A stretch of DNA of 64,000 bases from Clostridium sp. CMCC3677 (GCF_023845585.1 NZ_JAMQHS010000004.1:1-64000); one strand, 5' to 3'. Shown: positions 20,619 to 30,306, counted from the first letter of the stretch. Notes: generated by a model from the letters alone, not told the origin. A program made the numbers and translations.

Positions 20619-20993
20619 TCAACTCTTCTTAAACATGGATTTGGCTGCTCGTTTCACAACATCAAAAAAACTTAAAGAATTAACCATATGATCTGGATCA
20701 ACATAATTTCGAACAGTACGAAGCACTCTTTTTGCTTCTTTAGAAGCAAAGGTATAAGTACCATTTTTTTTCGTTTGGATTGCATATCGCGGAATCCATT
20801 TTCCTTTAAACAATACAGATGCAATGACATAGTCAACTTCTTCCCAAGGAATTTGAATATATTTGTGAGGATCACGAGAATTATAGAACTCAAAGCCTTT
20901 GTCGCCTATCATTATTTTTCCATAATCTGCAAGCCCAGTAAAAGCTGTTGCATCAATCGCTAGATCCACTTTTGTATTCAGTGATTGAACCAT
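20619..20993 (-). CDS. manO: ManO-type DUF956 protein, mannose PTS-associated
   Basis: 124 residues matching the DUF956 family, which is found almost only beside mannose-family PTS operons and is known as ManO. Visible blocks are ATAFTGLADYGKIMIGDKGF, the W-rich IQIPWEEVDYVIASVLF and FASKEAKRVLRTVRNYV. It follows manXYZ on the same strand but is separated by a terminator hairpin at 21166-21193, so it is expressed by read-through or separately. Its biochemical role is unsettled; a regulatory function has been proposed for the family. Confidence 0.85.
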   Translation of the reverse strand: MVQSLNTKVDLAIDATAFTGLADYGKIMIGDKGFEFYNSRDPHKYIQIPWEEVDYVIASVLFKGKWIPRYAIQTKKNGTYTFASKEAKRVLRTVRNYVDPDHMVNSLSFFDVVKRAAKSMFKKS

Positions 20994-21165
20994 CTAATCT
21001 ACCTCTTTTCTACTTAATACATACATTTATTTTTATTATATATTTTTTATATGTTTCTATCAATTGTTGAAAAATTTATTAAAAATAATACTTATTTAAC
21101 CAATTTATTTCATTAGTATTATAAAAATTATTTTTTTGAATGTGCCTCAACTACTTTATATGTTA

Positions 21166-21193
21166 ACAAAAGCCCAGGCTAAAAGCCTAGGCT
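21166..21193 (-). terminator. Terminator between manZ and manO
   Basis: Minus strand AGCCTAGGCT, TTT loop, AGCCTGGGCT, then TTTTGTT, starting 13 bp after the manZ stop codon. The short U-run suggests partial termination, leaving lower expression of manO. Confidence 0.75.
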
Positions 21194-21205
21194 AAGCAAA
21201 AAATA

Positions 21206-22117
21206 TTACATTAAACCAATCAAATGGAATACAACACCAATTACGAATAATCCAAGAATTATAACAATTGGAGATACTTTCTTCTTAAGCAACCACATAC
21301 AAATAAATGTAATTATTAATCCTGCAAGCCCAGGAATTAATGAATCTAAGTTATTTTGTAATGTTGTAACTTTTTCAGGTGTTAATGACATACCTGCGCC
21401 TTGTTGCATTAAAGCTGTTTTTATACCTTCTGCTCCTTGTGGAAGAGCACTCCAATCAATAAATGCACCCTCACTTAACTTAACTGATGATACTACTGGT
21501 GCAAATTTAACAGATACCCATCTATTAACTAATGATCCCAAAATGAACATACCTAGTATAGATGCCCCTTTTGTAACATCTTGTAACAAACTACCTGATA
21601 AATCATCACTAATACGAGATCCTGCTTTATAACCAAATTCTTGTGTATACCACATGAATGCCATACGAATGATATTCCAAGCAACGAAGAATATTATTGG
21701 TCCAAGTATATTACCACTCATAGCAAGAGTAGCACCTAATGCTCCTAAAATTGGTCTAACAGTAAACCAAAAAACTGGGTCTCCGATACCTGCTAAAGGT
21801 CCCATCATACCAACTTTAACACCTTGAATAGTTGCATCATCTACAGGTGCACCATTTGCACGTTCTTCTTCTAAAGCTAATGTTACTCCAAGAACTGGTG
21901 AAGCTACATATGGGTGAGTGTTGAAGAATTCCAAATGACGTTTTAATGCCTCTGATTGTTCCTCTTTAGTCTTATATAATCTCTTGATTGCTGGAATCAT
22001 TGCATATGCCCAACCACCGTTTTGCATTCTTTCATAGTTCCAAGAACCTTGAAGGAAAAATGAACGGAACCAAACAGAAATACGATCTCTTTTTGTTAAT
22101 TTTAATTGTTTTGACAT
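21206..22117 (-). CDS. manZ: Mannose-family PTS transporter, IID component
   Basis: About 303 residues. IID membrane component of the mannose/fructose/sorbose PTS. The start is SKQLKLTKRDRISVWFRS after Met; FLQGSWNYERMQNGGWAYAM, GPLAGIGDPVFWFTVRP and the GAPVDDATI region are characteristic. The reading frame is open to 22150, but the ATG at 22117 follows GGGAGAGG at the right distance, while the upstream start would overlap manY. With IIC it forms the sugar channel; glucose, mannose and glucosamine are usual substrates. Confidence 0.93.
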   Translation of the reverse strand: MSKQLKLTKRDRISVWFRSFFLQGSWNYERMQNGGWAYAMIPAIKRLYKTKEEQSEALKRHLEFFNTHPYVASPVLGVTLALEEERANGAPVDDATIQGVKVGMMGPLAGIGDPVFWFTVRPILGALGATLAMSGNILGPIIFFVAWNIIRMAFMWYTQEFGYKAGSRISDDLSGSLLQDVTKGASILGMFILGSLVNRWVSVKFAPVVSSVKLSEGAFIDWSALPQGAEGIKTALMQQGAGMSLTPEKVTTLQNNLDSLIPGLAGLIITFICMWLLKKKVSPIVIILGLFVIGVVFHLIGLM

Positions 22118-22136
22118 TTTCGTTTCCTCTCCCTTC

Positions 22137-22946
22137 TTAGTATCTATCAATGATATCCCCTAAAGGATCACCAGTATTTGAACTTCCACCATTACCTGCT
22201 CCACCTTGTTTGCTAAGTGCTAAGTAAATAAGAGCTAAAGCTACACCTATTGCTCCAAGTCCGATAAGTGTAATTTCTGAAATAGTTGCTAATACAAAAC
22301 CAATTGCAAAGAATGGCCAAACTTCTTTTGTAGCCATCATATTAATTACCATTGCGTAACCAACAGCTACAACCATTCCACCACCAATTGCTAAACCATC
22401 TGTTAACCAAGCTGGCATAGCTGCAAGTAACCCTGATATTGGACCAGCACCAATTATTAAAATTAATGCTGCTGGAATTGCAATACGTACACCCTGCATA
22501 CAAATAGCAACAATTTGCCACATTTCAATAGCCCTTATATTTCCTTCCTTAGCTGCTGCATCCATAAAATGTACAAACGCTGTAGCAATTGTACGACAAA
22601 TAATTGTTAATAATAGTCCTGCAACTGCTAAAGGAACAGCAATAGCGATTGCCGCAGTAATTCCTTCTTTACCAGTTTGACCTCCAAGAACTAAAATAAT
22701 TGCTGATGCAACAGATGCTAATGCTGCATCTGGTGCTACTGCAGCACCTATATTTGCCCAACCTAAAGCCATCATTTGAAGAGTACCACCTAAGATTAAG
22801 CATGGTAACAAATTACCTGTAACCAATCCAATTAATGTACATGCAACTAATGGTTGATGGAACTGGAATTCATCCAATATACCTTCTACACCAGCTAGAA
22901 ATGCTATAATAATGACTAATACAATTTGAAGTATATTTAAAGTCAT
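22137..22946 (-). CDS. manY: Mannose-family PTS transporter, IIC component
   Basis: 269 residues, several membrane spans. Typical IIC start (LNILQIVLVIIIAFLAGVEG), then GLVTGNLLPCLILGGTLQMM, GWANIGAAVAPDAALASV and an AIAVPLAVAGLLLTI segment. The Gly/Ser-rich C-terminus (GNGGSSNTGDPLGDI) is common in Gram-positive ManY. It lies 32 bp after manX with RBS AAAGGAGG and 19 bp before manZ, clearly one operon. Confidence 0.93.
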   Translation of the reverse strand: MTLNILQIVLVIIIAFLAGVEGILDEFQFHQPLVACTLIGLVTGNLLPCLILGGTLQMMALGWANIGAAVAPDAALASVASAIILVLGGQTGKEGITAAIAIAVPLAVAGLLLTIICRTIATAFVHFMDAAAKEGNIRAIEMWQIVAICMQGVRIAIPAALILIIGAGPISGLLAAMPAWLTDGLAIGGGMVVAVGYAMVINMMATKEVWPFFAIGFVLATISEITLIGLGAIGVALALIYLALSKQGGAGNGGSSNTGDPLGDIIDRY

Positions 22947-22978
22947 GATTACTAATCCTCCTTTTATTAATAATTAAA

Positions 22979-23956
22979 TTATTTTTGTTTTTTTAATTCT
23001 TCTTGTGCTCTTTTAAGTATTTCATCCATATTTCCTTTTGAATCATTTGGTACTTTACGAACATCAAAATTAAGTCCAGCTTGTTTTAACTTATTGAATG
23101 TATCAATATCTTTTTGATTAAAAGCAAGTACTTTATTTGGTTGAACCTTACCTATAGAATGAGCCATAGAACCAACATTTATTGTCTTTAATGGCACTCC
23201 ACCTTCTACCACTCTAAGTACATCTTCTGGATTTTCAAAAAGAAGTAATGCGCGTTGACCACCAAAATGTTGATCATCTTTTGCAAGTTTAATCATATGA
23301 TCAACTGGAACAACATGTGCTTTAACTCCTGGTGGAGCAGCTTGTTGTATTAATTTCTTACGAAGTTCATCTTTAGCTACTGCATCTGAAACTACAATAA
23401 TTCTTGTAGGTTGAACAGTTTTTGTCCAAGCAGTCGCTACTTGACCATGAAGTAAACGAGAATCAATACGAGCTAAAACATATTCGAATGATCCTGGTTT
23501 ACCTGCATTAGATTGTTTTGCTGAATCTTCAATAGCCTTACCAGTATCTTCTGGTTCTAATTCTTCTGGCTTAACCTTAATACCTTCTTTAGCTGATGTT
23601 AAGATATAAGATGCAATTTCTTGTGCAGATTCCATAGAAAGACGTGCACCATAAGCTTCAATAAGCATTGGTAAATTTAAACCAGCTACTATTGCCCATT
23701 TATCTTTGTGTTCTTCAAATAAACCATTTGCTTGATTAAATGGTGTACCACCCCAAAGATCAACTAAGAATAAGACTTCATCTTGATTGTCAAAGGATGT
23801 AATTGCATCTTTCATTTTTGCTTTAAGATCATCAGGTCCTTCACTAGGCATCAACGTAACAGCTTTTACATTTTCTTGTTCTCCAAAAATCATTTTACCA
23901 GATTGCATGATGCCTTTAGCAAATTCTCCGTGACTAGCAAGAATAATTCCTACCAT
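22979..23956 (-). CDS. manX: Mannose-family PTS transporter, fused IIAB component
   Basis: 325 residues. The IIA domain (1-130) carries the phosphorylated histidine in [12 protein letters not shown]; an alanine/lysine/proline linker of about 30 residues ([17 protein letters not shown]) leads to the IIB domain (about 160-325) with its active histidine in [17 protein letters not shown]. Phosphate passes from HPr to IIA to IIB to the sugar as it enters through ManYZ. First gene of the operon, with RBS AGGAGG and a leader of about 300 nt from the promoter at 24264-24292. Confidence 0.94.
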   Translation of the reverse strand: MVGIILASHGEFAKGIMQSGKMIFGEQENVKAVTLMPSEGPDDLKAKMKDAITSFDNQDEVLFLVDLWGGTPFNQANGLFEEHKDKWAIVAGLNLPMLIEAYGARLSMESAQEIASYILTSAKEGIKVKPEELEPEDTGKAIEDSAKQSNAGKPGSFEYVLARIDSRLLHGQVATAWTKTVQPTRIIVVSDAVAKDELRKKLIQQAAPPGVKAHVVPVDHMIKLAKDDQHFGGQRALLLFENPEDVLRVVEGGVPLKTINVGSMAHSIGKVQPNKVLAFNQKDIDTFNKLKQAGLNFDVRKVPNDSKGNMDEILKRAQEELKKQK

Positions 23957-24250
23957 TTTTATACCTCCTATTTTTTATTTGTTACAAAACAAAAAAGACA
24001 TAAGCATTTGGAAATAAAATAAAGAAATATATGTTCAGATTTGGTCACATTATTTGTACACTAAATTAAATCATAAAAAAAATCATAATACCTAAAAAAA
24101 CTGTACAAAACATATGATACAACAAACAATATTACATTTACTCTATTGCATTTTTTATTTCCCTACGCTTATGCCTGATCGAATCAGTAACACGCTAAAT
24201 ATTTATATTTTATTGTAATCTACTTAAGAACTCTTACTAAATATTCTTTT

Positions 24251-24292
24251 TGACTACGTTTACATGATAGCACTTTTTTTCTTATTGTGCAA
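24251..24292 (-). promoter_or_regulatory. man operon promoter with overlapping CcpA (cre) site
   Basis: On the minus strand TTGCAC (24287-24292), a 17-nt spacer and TATCAT (24264-24269) form a sigma-A promoter. ATGTAAACGTAGTCA (24251-24265) fits the cre consensus WTGNAANCGNWNNCW and sits at the start site, where CcpA would block transcription. The roughly 300-nt leader down to manX shows no recognised riboswitch, and 24293-24632 upstream holds no gene that I can see. Confidence 0.6.
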
Positions 24293-24632
24293 TATATTAT
24301 TAAAATTTTTTTAAATTTATCTTAATAATAATTACTTTAATTACAAAATAGACATTTTATAAAAGCTTTAAATACGAATAAAAATCCACATCTTATCCGT
24401 AAGTATCTATTTAATCCTTTTTTAATGTATTATTGGCTTACAATAGAATATTTTATTAAAAATAAGCTAGAGCAATTTCATCTTCTACTTTTACTACTGC
24501 ATAAATTAATGCTTTTATAGCTTTTATTTTTAAGTTCTGACGCTTTCAATTTTATCATCTCGTTTTTGCAATAAAAAAACTACTATTTAACAATTCCAAT
24601 TAATTACTATTATATAATGATAATATTTAAGT

Positions 24633-25421
24633 TCAAAAATAACCAAATGGAGCATTTCTTTTAAACCCAGTTACTATAACAATTCTCTCATCTCTCAATG
24701 AGTACTCAACAAATTCCCATATAAACTGTGGATTTATTGCACTTATCACTTTTTTGCACCCTTCATACCATTCGCTTGAATTATCAATATTCCTATAATT
24801 ATTAAAATATGATTTTTTAAAATCATTAAAAAATGGAATATTTTTCGATTTGTTGACTTGTCTATTATTATCTAATATACCATCTGGATAAGACATAAAT
24901 GGCACATTTGTATTAACAAACCAAACATTATTCATATATTGGACATAAGAATCTTTTTTTGTATTTTTTAAATATGTGTCATTGTATCCCAAAAAATCTT
25001 GTACCCAATAATAAGTTCTATGTTTTTCATTATATGAAATATCGCATAAAATAATACTATTTGCGCACTTCATAAAATTGAAATAGTAATTGCCAATAAC
25101 TACTGTAAATATTTCAGTTATTGTTTCCTTATGTTCAACCTTTAATTTACTATCTCTCAATTCAGGTGGTATATGGTAAAAATATACATACTTAACAAAT
25201 TCAATTAATACACTTCCAAAAACCTCTCTCACTTGAAAGTTTCTGAAGATTTGTGTAAATTCTTCATTCTCCCATTTTTTAAAGTACGAAAAATCTTGAT
25301 AATCGTTAAATTTATTAAGATTTTTTGTTGCCCATGACCAAATTTTTAAATAAACGGGATAAGTACTGTTAAATTTTAATTCTACTTCATCTTTAACCCT
25401 AGGCGTTCCTTGAAATAACAT
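24633..25421 (-). CDS. Hypothetical protein
   Basis: About 262 residues, rich in aromatic residues, with no recognised motif. Blocks such as YPVYLKIWSWATKNLNKFND, EVFGSVLIEFVKYVYFYHIP and PQFIWEFVEYSLRDERIVIV look like a soluble mixed alpha/beta protein. The reading frame extends to 25472, but GGAGGAG places the start at the ATG at 25421, just after the stop of the preceding small gene. Probably a two-gene unit with that gene. Function unknown. Confidence 0.55.
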   Translation of the reverse strand: MLFQGTPRVKDEVELKFNSTYPVYLKIWSWATKNLNKFNDYQDFSYFKKWENEEFTQIFRNFQVREVFGSVLIEFVKYVYFYHIPPELRDSKLKVEHKETITEIFTVVIGNYYFNFMKCANSIILCDISYNEKHRTYYWVQDFLGYNDTYLKNTKKDSYVQYMNNVWFVNTNVPFMSYPDGILDNNRQVNKSKNIPFFNDFKKSYFNNYRNIDNSSEWYEGCKKVISAINPQFIWEFVEYSLRDERIVIVTGFKRNAPFGYF

Positions 25422-25432
25422 AAACTCCTCCA

Positions 25433-25645
25433 TTAAACAATAATAAATGATATATTTATACCCCTTGCACACCTTATTATATCAATAATTTGAGTATAAT
25501 GGAATATTTTATAATTATATATATTTTCCTTAGGTTCATCTGGAACTGTATTAAACCAACCATTAACTATTATAGCATCAACATCTTCTACATCCTCATC
25601 TCCAATAAATCTATAGTTTTCATATAATATATATTGGATTTTCAT
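25433..25645 (-). CDS. Small hypothetical protein
   Basis: 70 residues (KIQYILYENYRFIGDEDVED at the N-terminus, then DAIIVNGWFNTVPDEPKEN). It ends 11 bp before the start of the following orphan gene, suggesting coupling. No family recognised. The start has only a weak upstream purine stretch. It could be an inhibitor or immunity-like partner of its neighbour, but nothing in the sequence proves that. Confidence 0.45.
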   Translation of the reverse strand: MKIQYILYENYRFIGDEDVEDVDAIIVNGWFNTVPDEPKENIYNYKIFHYTQIIDIIRCARGINISFIIV

Positions 25646-25831
25646 TAGTTATAAGTGCAAAAAATAGACTAATATACTTAATGTATTAAAATGCTAAGAC
25701 AGTTTTTGTTTATTATATGAAATGATTGAACTTAGTCGAAAAAAATGTTATGCTGTCAATGTTAAACTTAGTAAAATGTCTTTACTACATAAAAATCAAG
25801 TGTAAAATTTCAATTGCTAAGAATATATTAA

Positions 25832-25857
25832 AGCGCTTATTTTTATAAGCTCTTTTT
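25832..25857 (+). terminator. Leader attenuator hairpin before the ABC-F gene
   Basis: AGCGCTTAT, TTT loop, ATAAGCTCT with one mismatch, then TTTTT, ending 23 nt before the ABC-F start codon. A terminator this close upstream is typical of drug-inducible ABC-F genes. Confidence 0.5.
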
Positions 25858-25880
25858 AAGTTATAAAGAGAGGTAATAAT

Positions 25881-27629
25881 ATGATAAAAGTTGATAACTT
25901 ATCCTACTCATTTCCCCAAAAGGATTTATATAATAACATTTCATTTACATTAGAAGATGGTGAGCATTGTGCTTTTATAGGAACAAATGGCAGTGGAAAA
26001 AGTACACTTATAGATATACTTATGGATCCAGAAGAATATATGTTTGATGGTACATTAGAAATATCTCCAAATTGTAGAATTGGGTATGTAAGTCAATTCT
26101 CACAACTAGATAAAATAAAAGAAATTACAGTTTTCGAATATATAGCAGAAGAGTTTATTAAACTACAAAATGAAATAACATCTATTTGTACTGAAATGGA
26201 GACATCTTCAGATATTGATACTTTACTAGAAAAGTATCAACAAGCTTTAGATGCATTTGATGCAATTAATGGTGATGATTTCGAAAACATTATTAATAAG
26301 AAACTTAATCTTACAAACTTAATCAAGTATAAAGATTTAATGATATCTGAACTTAGTGGTGGAGAATTCAAGCTTATCCAAGTAATTAAAGCAATGCTAA
26401 ATAGTCCAGACTTAATGATTATGGATGAACCAGATGTGTTTTTAGATTTTGGAAACCTTAATTCTCTTAAAAATCTAATTAATTCACATAAAGGAACAAT
26501 GTTAATTATTACACACAATAGATATCTATTAAATAATTGTTTCAACAAAATTCTTCATCTTGAAAACATGGAGATACAAGAGTTTGATGGAAGCTATATT
26601 GATTATAACTTCTCATTACTTCAAACTAAAATTGAATTACAAGAACTGGCTGCTGAAGATACTGCTGAAATTGAAAGAAATGATATATTAATAGAAAGAC
26701 TCCGAGAGCTTGCAACTGAAAATGCTGAACAATTCAGAGGAAAAACCCTAAGGGCTAGAGTTAAAATTCAAGAAAGATTAGAAGAACGTAGAATTAAAGC
26801 TCCATTTATAGCTATTAAAGAACCAGATATTAATTTAAATACCTCTAATAAACTTGAAGAAACTATTGCTTTAAAAATTAATAATTACAATGTTGTCTTT
26901 GATGAGATACTGTTAGAAAATGTTAACTTTGAGATTAAATCTACTGATAAAGTAGCTATTGTGGGTTCAAATGGTACTGGAAAAACCACTTTACTTAAAG
27001 AAATATTTAAAAATAATAATGATTCTATTGTGGTAAATGAACAAGCTAAAATGGCTTATTTATCTCAGCTTCAAGGCAAAACACTAAATGATTCTAATAC
27101 CATACTTGAAGAGTTCTTAGATGCTGGTTTTGAAACTTATGAAGACATTAAATCACATATTTTTGAATATGGTTTTGAAAATGAAGAAATACTTAATCAA
27201 AAGATAGAGTCTTTATCTGGTGGAGAAAAAAATATGCTTCAATTAGCTAAAATTTCTGCTAGTAATGCAAACTTGTTGCTTCTTGATGAGCCTACAAGTC
27301 ATTTAGATACATATTCACAAATAGCATTAGAAAAAGCCATAAAAAACTATAATGGCTCTATTCTAATGGTTTCTCACGATTTCTATTCTATAGTAAACTG
27401 TATGGATTATATTTTAATTGTTGAAGATAAGAAAATAAGAAGAATGAATATGAAGACTTTCAAAAAAATGGTTTATGCCAATTACTTTGAAAAAGATTAT
27501 TTAGAAATTGAACAAAATAAAAAATTAGTTGAAACAAAAATAGAATTAGCTTTAAAAGATAATGATTTTACCACTGCAAAAGATTTATCTGAAGAGTTAG
27601 AAAAGCTGATTAAGTTACTCCAAATTTAG
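25881..27629 (+). CDS. ABC-F family ATPase (ribosome-associated, possible antibiotic resistance)
   Basis: 582 residues, two ABC domains and no membrane segments. Domain 1: Walker A FIGTNGSGKST, signature LSGGEFKL, Walker B LMIMDEPDVFLD. Domain 2 (from about residue 325): GSNGTGKTTLL, LSGGEKNMLQLAKI and LLLLDEPTSHLD. The linker of about residues 250-320 is the charged helical pair typical of ABC-F proteins that enter the ribosomal E site. The C-terminal tail (after residue 515) is acidic and helical. Members protect ribosomes from drugs or rescue stalled ribosomes; which applies here is open, but the upstream attenuator hairpin favours drug-induced expression. RBS GAGAGG precedes ATG. Confidence 0.88.
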   Translation: MIKVDNLSYSFPQKDLYNNISFTLEDGEHCAFIGTNGSGKSTLIDILMDPEEYMFDGTLEISPNCRIGYVSQFSQLDKIKEITVFEYIAEEFIKLQNEITSICTEMETSSDIDTLLEKYQQALDAFDAINGDDFENIINKKLNLTNLIKYKDLMISELSGGEFKLIQVIKAMLNSPDLMIMDEPDVFLDFGNLNSLKNLINSHKGTMLIITHNRYLLNNCFNKILHLENMEIQEFDGSYIDYNFSLLQTKIELQELAAEDTAEIERNDILIERLRELATENAEQFRGKTLRARVKIQERLEERRIKAPFIAIKEPDINLNTSNKLEETIALKINNYNVVFDEILLENVNFEIKSTDKVAIVGSNGTGKTTLLKEIFKNNNDSIVVNEQAKMAYLSQLQGKTLNDSNTILEEFLDAGFETYEDIKSHIFEYGFENEEILNQKIESLSGGEKNMLQLAKISASNANLLLLDEPTSHLDTYSQIALEKAIKNYNGSILMVSHDFYSIVNCMDYILIVEDKKIRRMNMKTFKKMVYANYFEKDYLEIEQNKKLVETKIELALKDNDFTTAKDLSEELEKLIKLLQI

Positions 27630-27702
27630 TTAATAGCACAGGGTGACAATGTCATCAAGCTAAGAATACATTAAATTGGTAAAATAAAAACTTAATATTT
27701 TT

Positions 27703-27769
27703 AAAAATCATCCTAATAATCATTCTGAATACCTTTTGTAGGTATATCTAGAGGTTGGGGTGATTTTTT
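27703..27769 (+). terminator. Terminator after the ABC-F gene
   Basis: AAAAATCATCC pairs, with one G-U wobble, with the downstream GGTTGGGGTGATTTTTT across a loop of about 40 nt. It lies about 75 bp after the ABC-F stop codon. Confidence 0.55.
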
Positions 27770-27818
27770 AAAATTTAAAAAACTCTTCATATTTTATATT
27801 GTACTTTACATTTATAGA

Positions 27819-28034
27819 ATGCTCTATATCTATTGTTTATTTTACGCTTCCTTAAGCTTTAATCTGTTAAGTTATGTAAACATTGCTCTTATAAACTTAA
27901 TCTATATATTTATTTTTCACTATAATTTTATAAGACCTCATGATTCATTGAATAATTTGACTCCAGCTGAAGTTGCCTTTTGTGGTTTTCTTATCGTAGA
28001 TGCATATCAATCTATCACCTCCCTGTCTAAGTAA
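27819..28034 (+). pseudogene. DDE transposase C-terminal scrap
   Basis: Only about 30 codons are recognisable: HYNFIRPHDSLNNLTPAEVA, the ending shared by many DDE transposases/integrases (usual form RPH-x-SLN-x-x-TPAE). The hydrophobic codons before it and the SITSLSK tail have no counterpart. No upstream catalytic domain or inverted repeats remain. It marks an old insertion at this locus. Confidence 0.6.
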
Positions 28035-28053
28035 TTTTGCGTAAAAAAATAGC

Positions 28054-28215
28054 CTACTCTAAATATCGCAAGCTATTTTCTACTATTTCTTTCCCTATTA
28101 TTTTTTCTTGTTCTTCTTTAGCTTTCACCTTTTTAAATAATTCCTTTAAATCATAATATCAATACTTTAAAAATTGTTGATATAAATTATTTTGTTTACA
28201 CATTACATTTTCCAA
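28054..28215 (-). pseudogene. Coding remnant with internal stop
   Basis: Reading the minus strand gives NNLYQQFLKY, an in-frame TGA, then YDLKELFKKVKAKEEQEKII and GKEIVENSLRYLE before a stop. The helical, charged text is clearly protein-like, yet no start or intact frame exists. The parent family is not recognised. It lies immediately downstream of the Rpn-like fragment and is part of the same debris field. Confidence 0.4.
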
Positions 28216-28230
28216 TATCTTCAATACTCT

Positions 28231-28833
28231 TTAGAAATATTGTTCTAACTCTTCTATTGAATTCAACTCAAATATATCTGTTGCAATTAACTCTATTGTT
28301 TCTTTTGGAAGTGATTTTATTTTTTCCTTATATTCATTAGGTAATTTTTTAAACTTTTTCATTAGCTGTTTAATCAGAAGCTCAGCTTTTCCTTCATCTT
28401 TCCCTTTTTCAATTCCTTCTTGTATTAGACTTTTACCAAGTTCAGTCATTCTCAATTCCTCCTTTACTTTCTCCAAATCTTTTCCGCTTAAAAATTTATT
28501 TGCAAAAGCATATAGTATTGATTCTATATCATTCTTATAGTCATTATTTATGTCTTTTACTACGTGTATAGCGTTTATTATTTTATCAGATATTCCTATC
28601 TTCCCTCCCATAATAGGAGTGAATGTTAGAGCCATTATATCTTGTTTTGTAATCTCTATTCCGGATTTTATTTTTTCTACAATATCATTATATATCTTAT
28701 CTCCATCTCTATTCGACATAGATATTGAATTAACTTTGTATTCATTTATTCCTGTTTCTAAAATACTCCCTGGATCTTTTATATTGCCTGAATAAACAAC
28801 ATAATTAATAAACTTTTCTATGTGTAGTTCCAC
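28231..28833 (-). pseudogene. 5'-truncated Rpn/PD-(D/E)XK transposase-type nuclease
   Basis: 200 residues matching the C-terminal half of the Rpn (recombination-promoting nuclease) / PDDEXK transposase family: NAIHVVKDINNDYKNDIESI, FANKFLSGKDLEKVKEEL, then ELGKSLIQEGIEKGKDEG and a leucine-rich tail. The N-terminal nuclease domain with its catalytic D-ExK residues is absent; homology stops exactly where the MATE gene ends, so a deletion or insertion joined them. A full-length member has about 290-320 residues. Probably non-functional. Confidence 0.6.
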
Positions 28834-30159
28834 CTAAACTTGTGCATTTTTTAGTAGTACTTTAAAATAATAAATTCCTGCTATAGTTGCTACAATATGA
28901 CTTATCAAAACAGCTACCCATATTCCATTTAATCCTAAATCACCTGTAGATAATACCTTTGCTAGTGGCATACGAATAATAATATAGTAGAAAATCATTA
29001 AAAACATAGCTGACATTGGTTTTCCAAAACCATTTACTGCTCCAAGAACAGAATTAGTAATAACATTGCAGATATATCCAACTGAAATAATTGAAAAATA
29101 AACTTTAACTAAATCTTTAGCACTTTCATTTGCCCCAAACATTTGTGCTAAATTTTCTGAAAAAAATACTACTATAATTGTTAATACAATTAAAAATCCA
29201 CTACCTAATAATACTCCTGATTTAAGATATTCTTTTGCTTTTTTTATATTTTTAGCACCAAAGCACTGACCAGTGCATGTAGTAATTGTCATGTTAAGCG
29301 CCATAGCAGGATAAAATAAAATTGTTTCTAATTTTCCTAAAATACCAAATGCAGCTATAGGCAATACTCCAAATGTACTAACTAAGCAAGTAATAAAACT
29401 TGTACTTATTGCAGGAATGCTTTGTTGAATAATAGATGGTATTGCTTTTAGTGTAAGATTCTTTAAAGTATTTTTGTCAAAGAACTTAAAATTAATTACA
29501 ATTAATTTTTTTTTAATAATATATACAATCATAATAATCATCATTATTCCCTGAGACAATAAAGTTGCAATTGCTGCACCTTTAAGTCCCATTTTATTAA
29601 TAAAAATAGGATCCAAAATTATATTAAGTATTGTACAGAAAATAATAGATACCATTTGCATAGTTGTATTACCAAAACTGCGTAATACAGCTGTAAAATA
29701 TAAGTACATAAATACAAAAACATATCCAATCATATATAAAATAAGATACTCTTTTGACATAGCATATATCTCATTTGGTGTGTTTAAAAGATTTAAAATA
29801 GTTTTTGCACTAAGTTCACAAATAACAGTTATAATTATGCTGAAAATAAATGCTACTATAAAAGAAGTTGATATTACTTTATTTTGATTTTCTTTATCCT
29901 TTGCCCCAACATATTTTGATAACAAAATTGCAACCCCATTAGTAGCACCCATTGCAATAGAAATTGTTAACAGTATAGGTGGCATTGATACAGTAAGTGC
30001 TGCCATTGCTTTTTCACCAAGTAGATTTCCAACCCAAAGACTGTCAACTATGTTGTATGCCATGCTAAATATAAATGCTATGAGCACTGGGATAGTAGCT
30101 CCTATTAGTTTTCTAGTTGTGTTACCTGTTGTAAAATCTTTTTCTAATACATTTTTCAT
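28834..30159 (-). CDS. MATE family efflux transporter
   Basis: 441 residues, about 12 membrane spans, MATE/DinF class. Diagnostic stretches are ATIPVLIAFIFSMAYNIVDS, WVGNLLGEKAMAALTVSMP, GATNGVAILLSKYVGAKDKE and the mid-protein FGNTTMQMVSIIFCTILNII. It should export cationic drugs or metabolites in exchange for Na+ or H+. It is preceded by its TetR-type regulator gene (147 bp gap) and has a matching operator at 30193-30219. RBS GAGGA precedes ATG. Confidence 0.92.
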   Translation of the reverse strand: MKNVLEKDFTTGNTTRKLIGATIPVLIAFIFSMAYNIVDSLWVGNLLGEKAMAALTVSMPPILLTISIAMGATNGVAILLSKYVGAKDKENQNKVISTSFIVAFIFSIIITVICELSAKTILNLLNTPNEIYAMSKEYLILYMIGYVFVFMYLYFTAVLRSFGNTTMQMVSIIFCTILNIILDPIFINKMGLKGAAIATLLSQGIMMIIMIVYIIKKKLIVINFKFFDKNTLKNLTLKAIPSIIQQSIPAISTSFITCLVSTFGVLPIAAFGILGKLETILFYPAMALNMTITTCTGQCFGAKNIKKAKEYLKSGVLLGSGFLIVLTIIVVFFSENLAQMFGANESAKDLVKVYFSIISVGYICNVITNSVLGAVNGFGKPMSAMFLMIFYYIIIRMPLAKVLSTGDLGLNGIWVAVLISHIVATIAGIYYFKVLLKNAQV

Positions 30160-30192
30160 TTAAATCCTCTTCTTTCTTTGATTACTGTTTAG

Positions 30193-30219
30193 TGAATTGT
30201 AGTCAATGAATAAAATTCA
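30193..30219. promoter_or_regulatory. TetR operator, MATE gene
   Basis: A 27-bp imperfect palindrome: TGAAT, TGT, AGTCAATGAAT, AAA, ATTCA. The same sequence with the two triplets exchanged occurs at 30930-30956 before the TetR gene. It lies 34 bp upstream of the MATE start codon. Confidence 0.7.
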
Positions 30220-30306
30220 CTCACTAAGTATTTTTTTACCCTAACAAAATATCACTTTACAGAAATACTTTATTAGGGATGTTTATCTAATAACCAATCA
30301 TTATAT

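Noticed and set aside
23957..24632. Sigma-54 promoter for the man operon
   Set aside because: No TGGCAC-N5-TTGCA match on the minus strand; a good sigma-A promoter is present instead.
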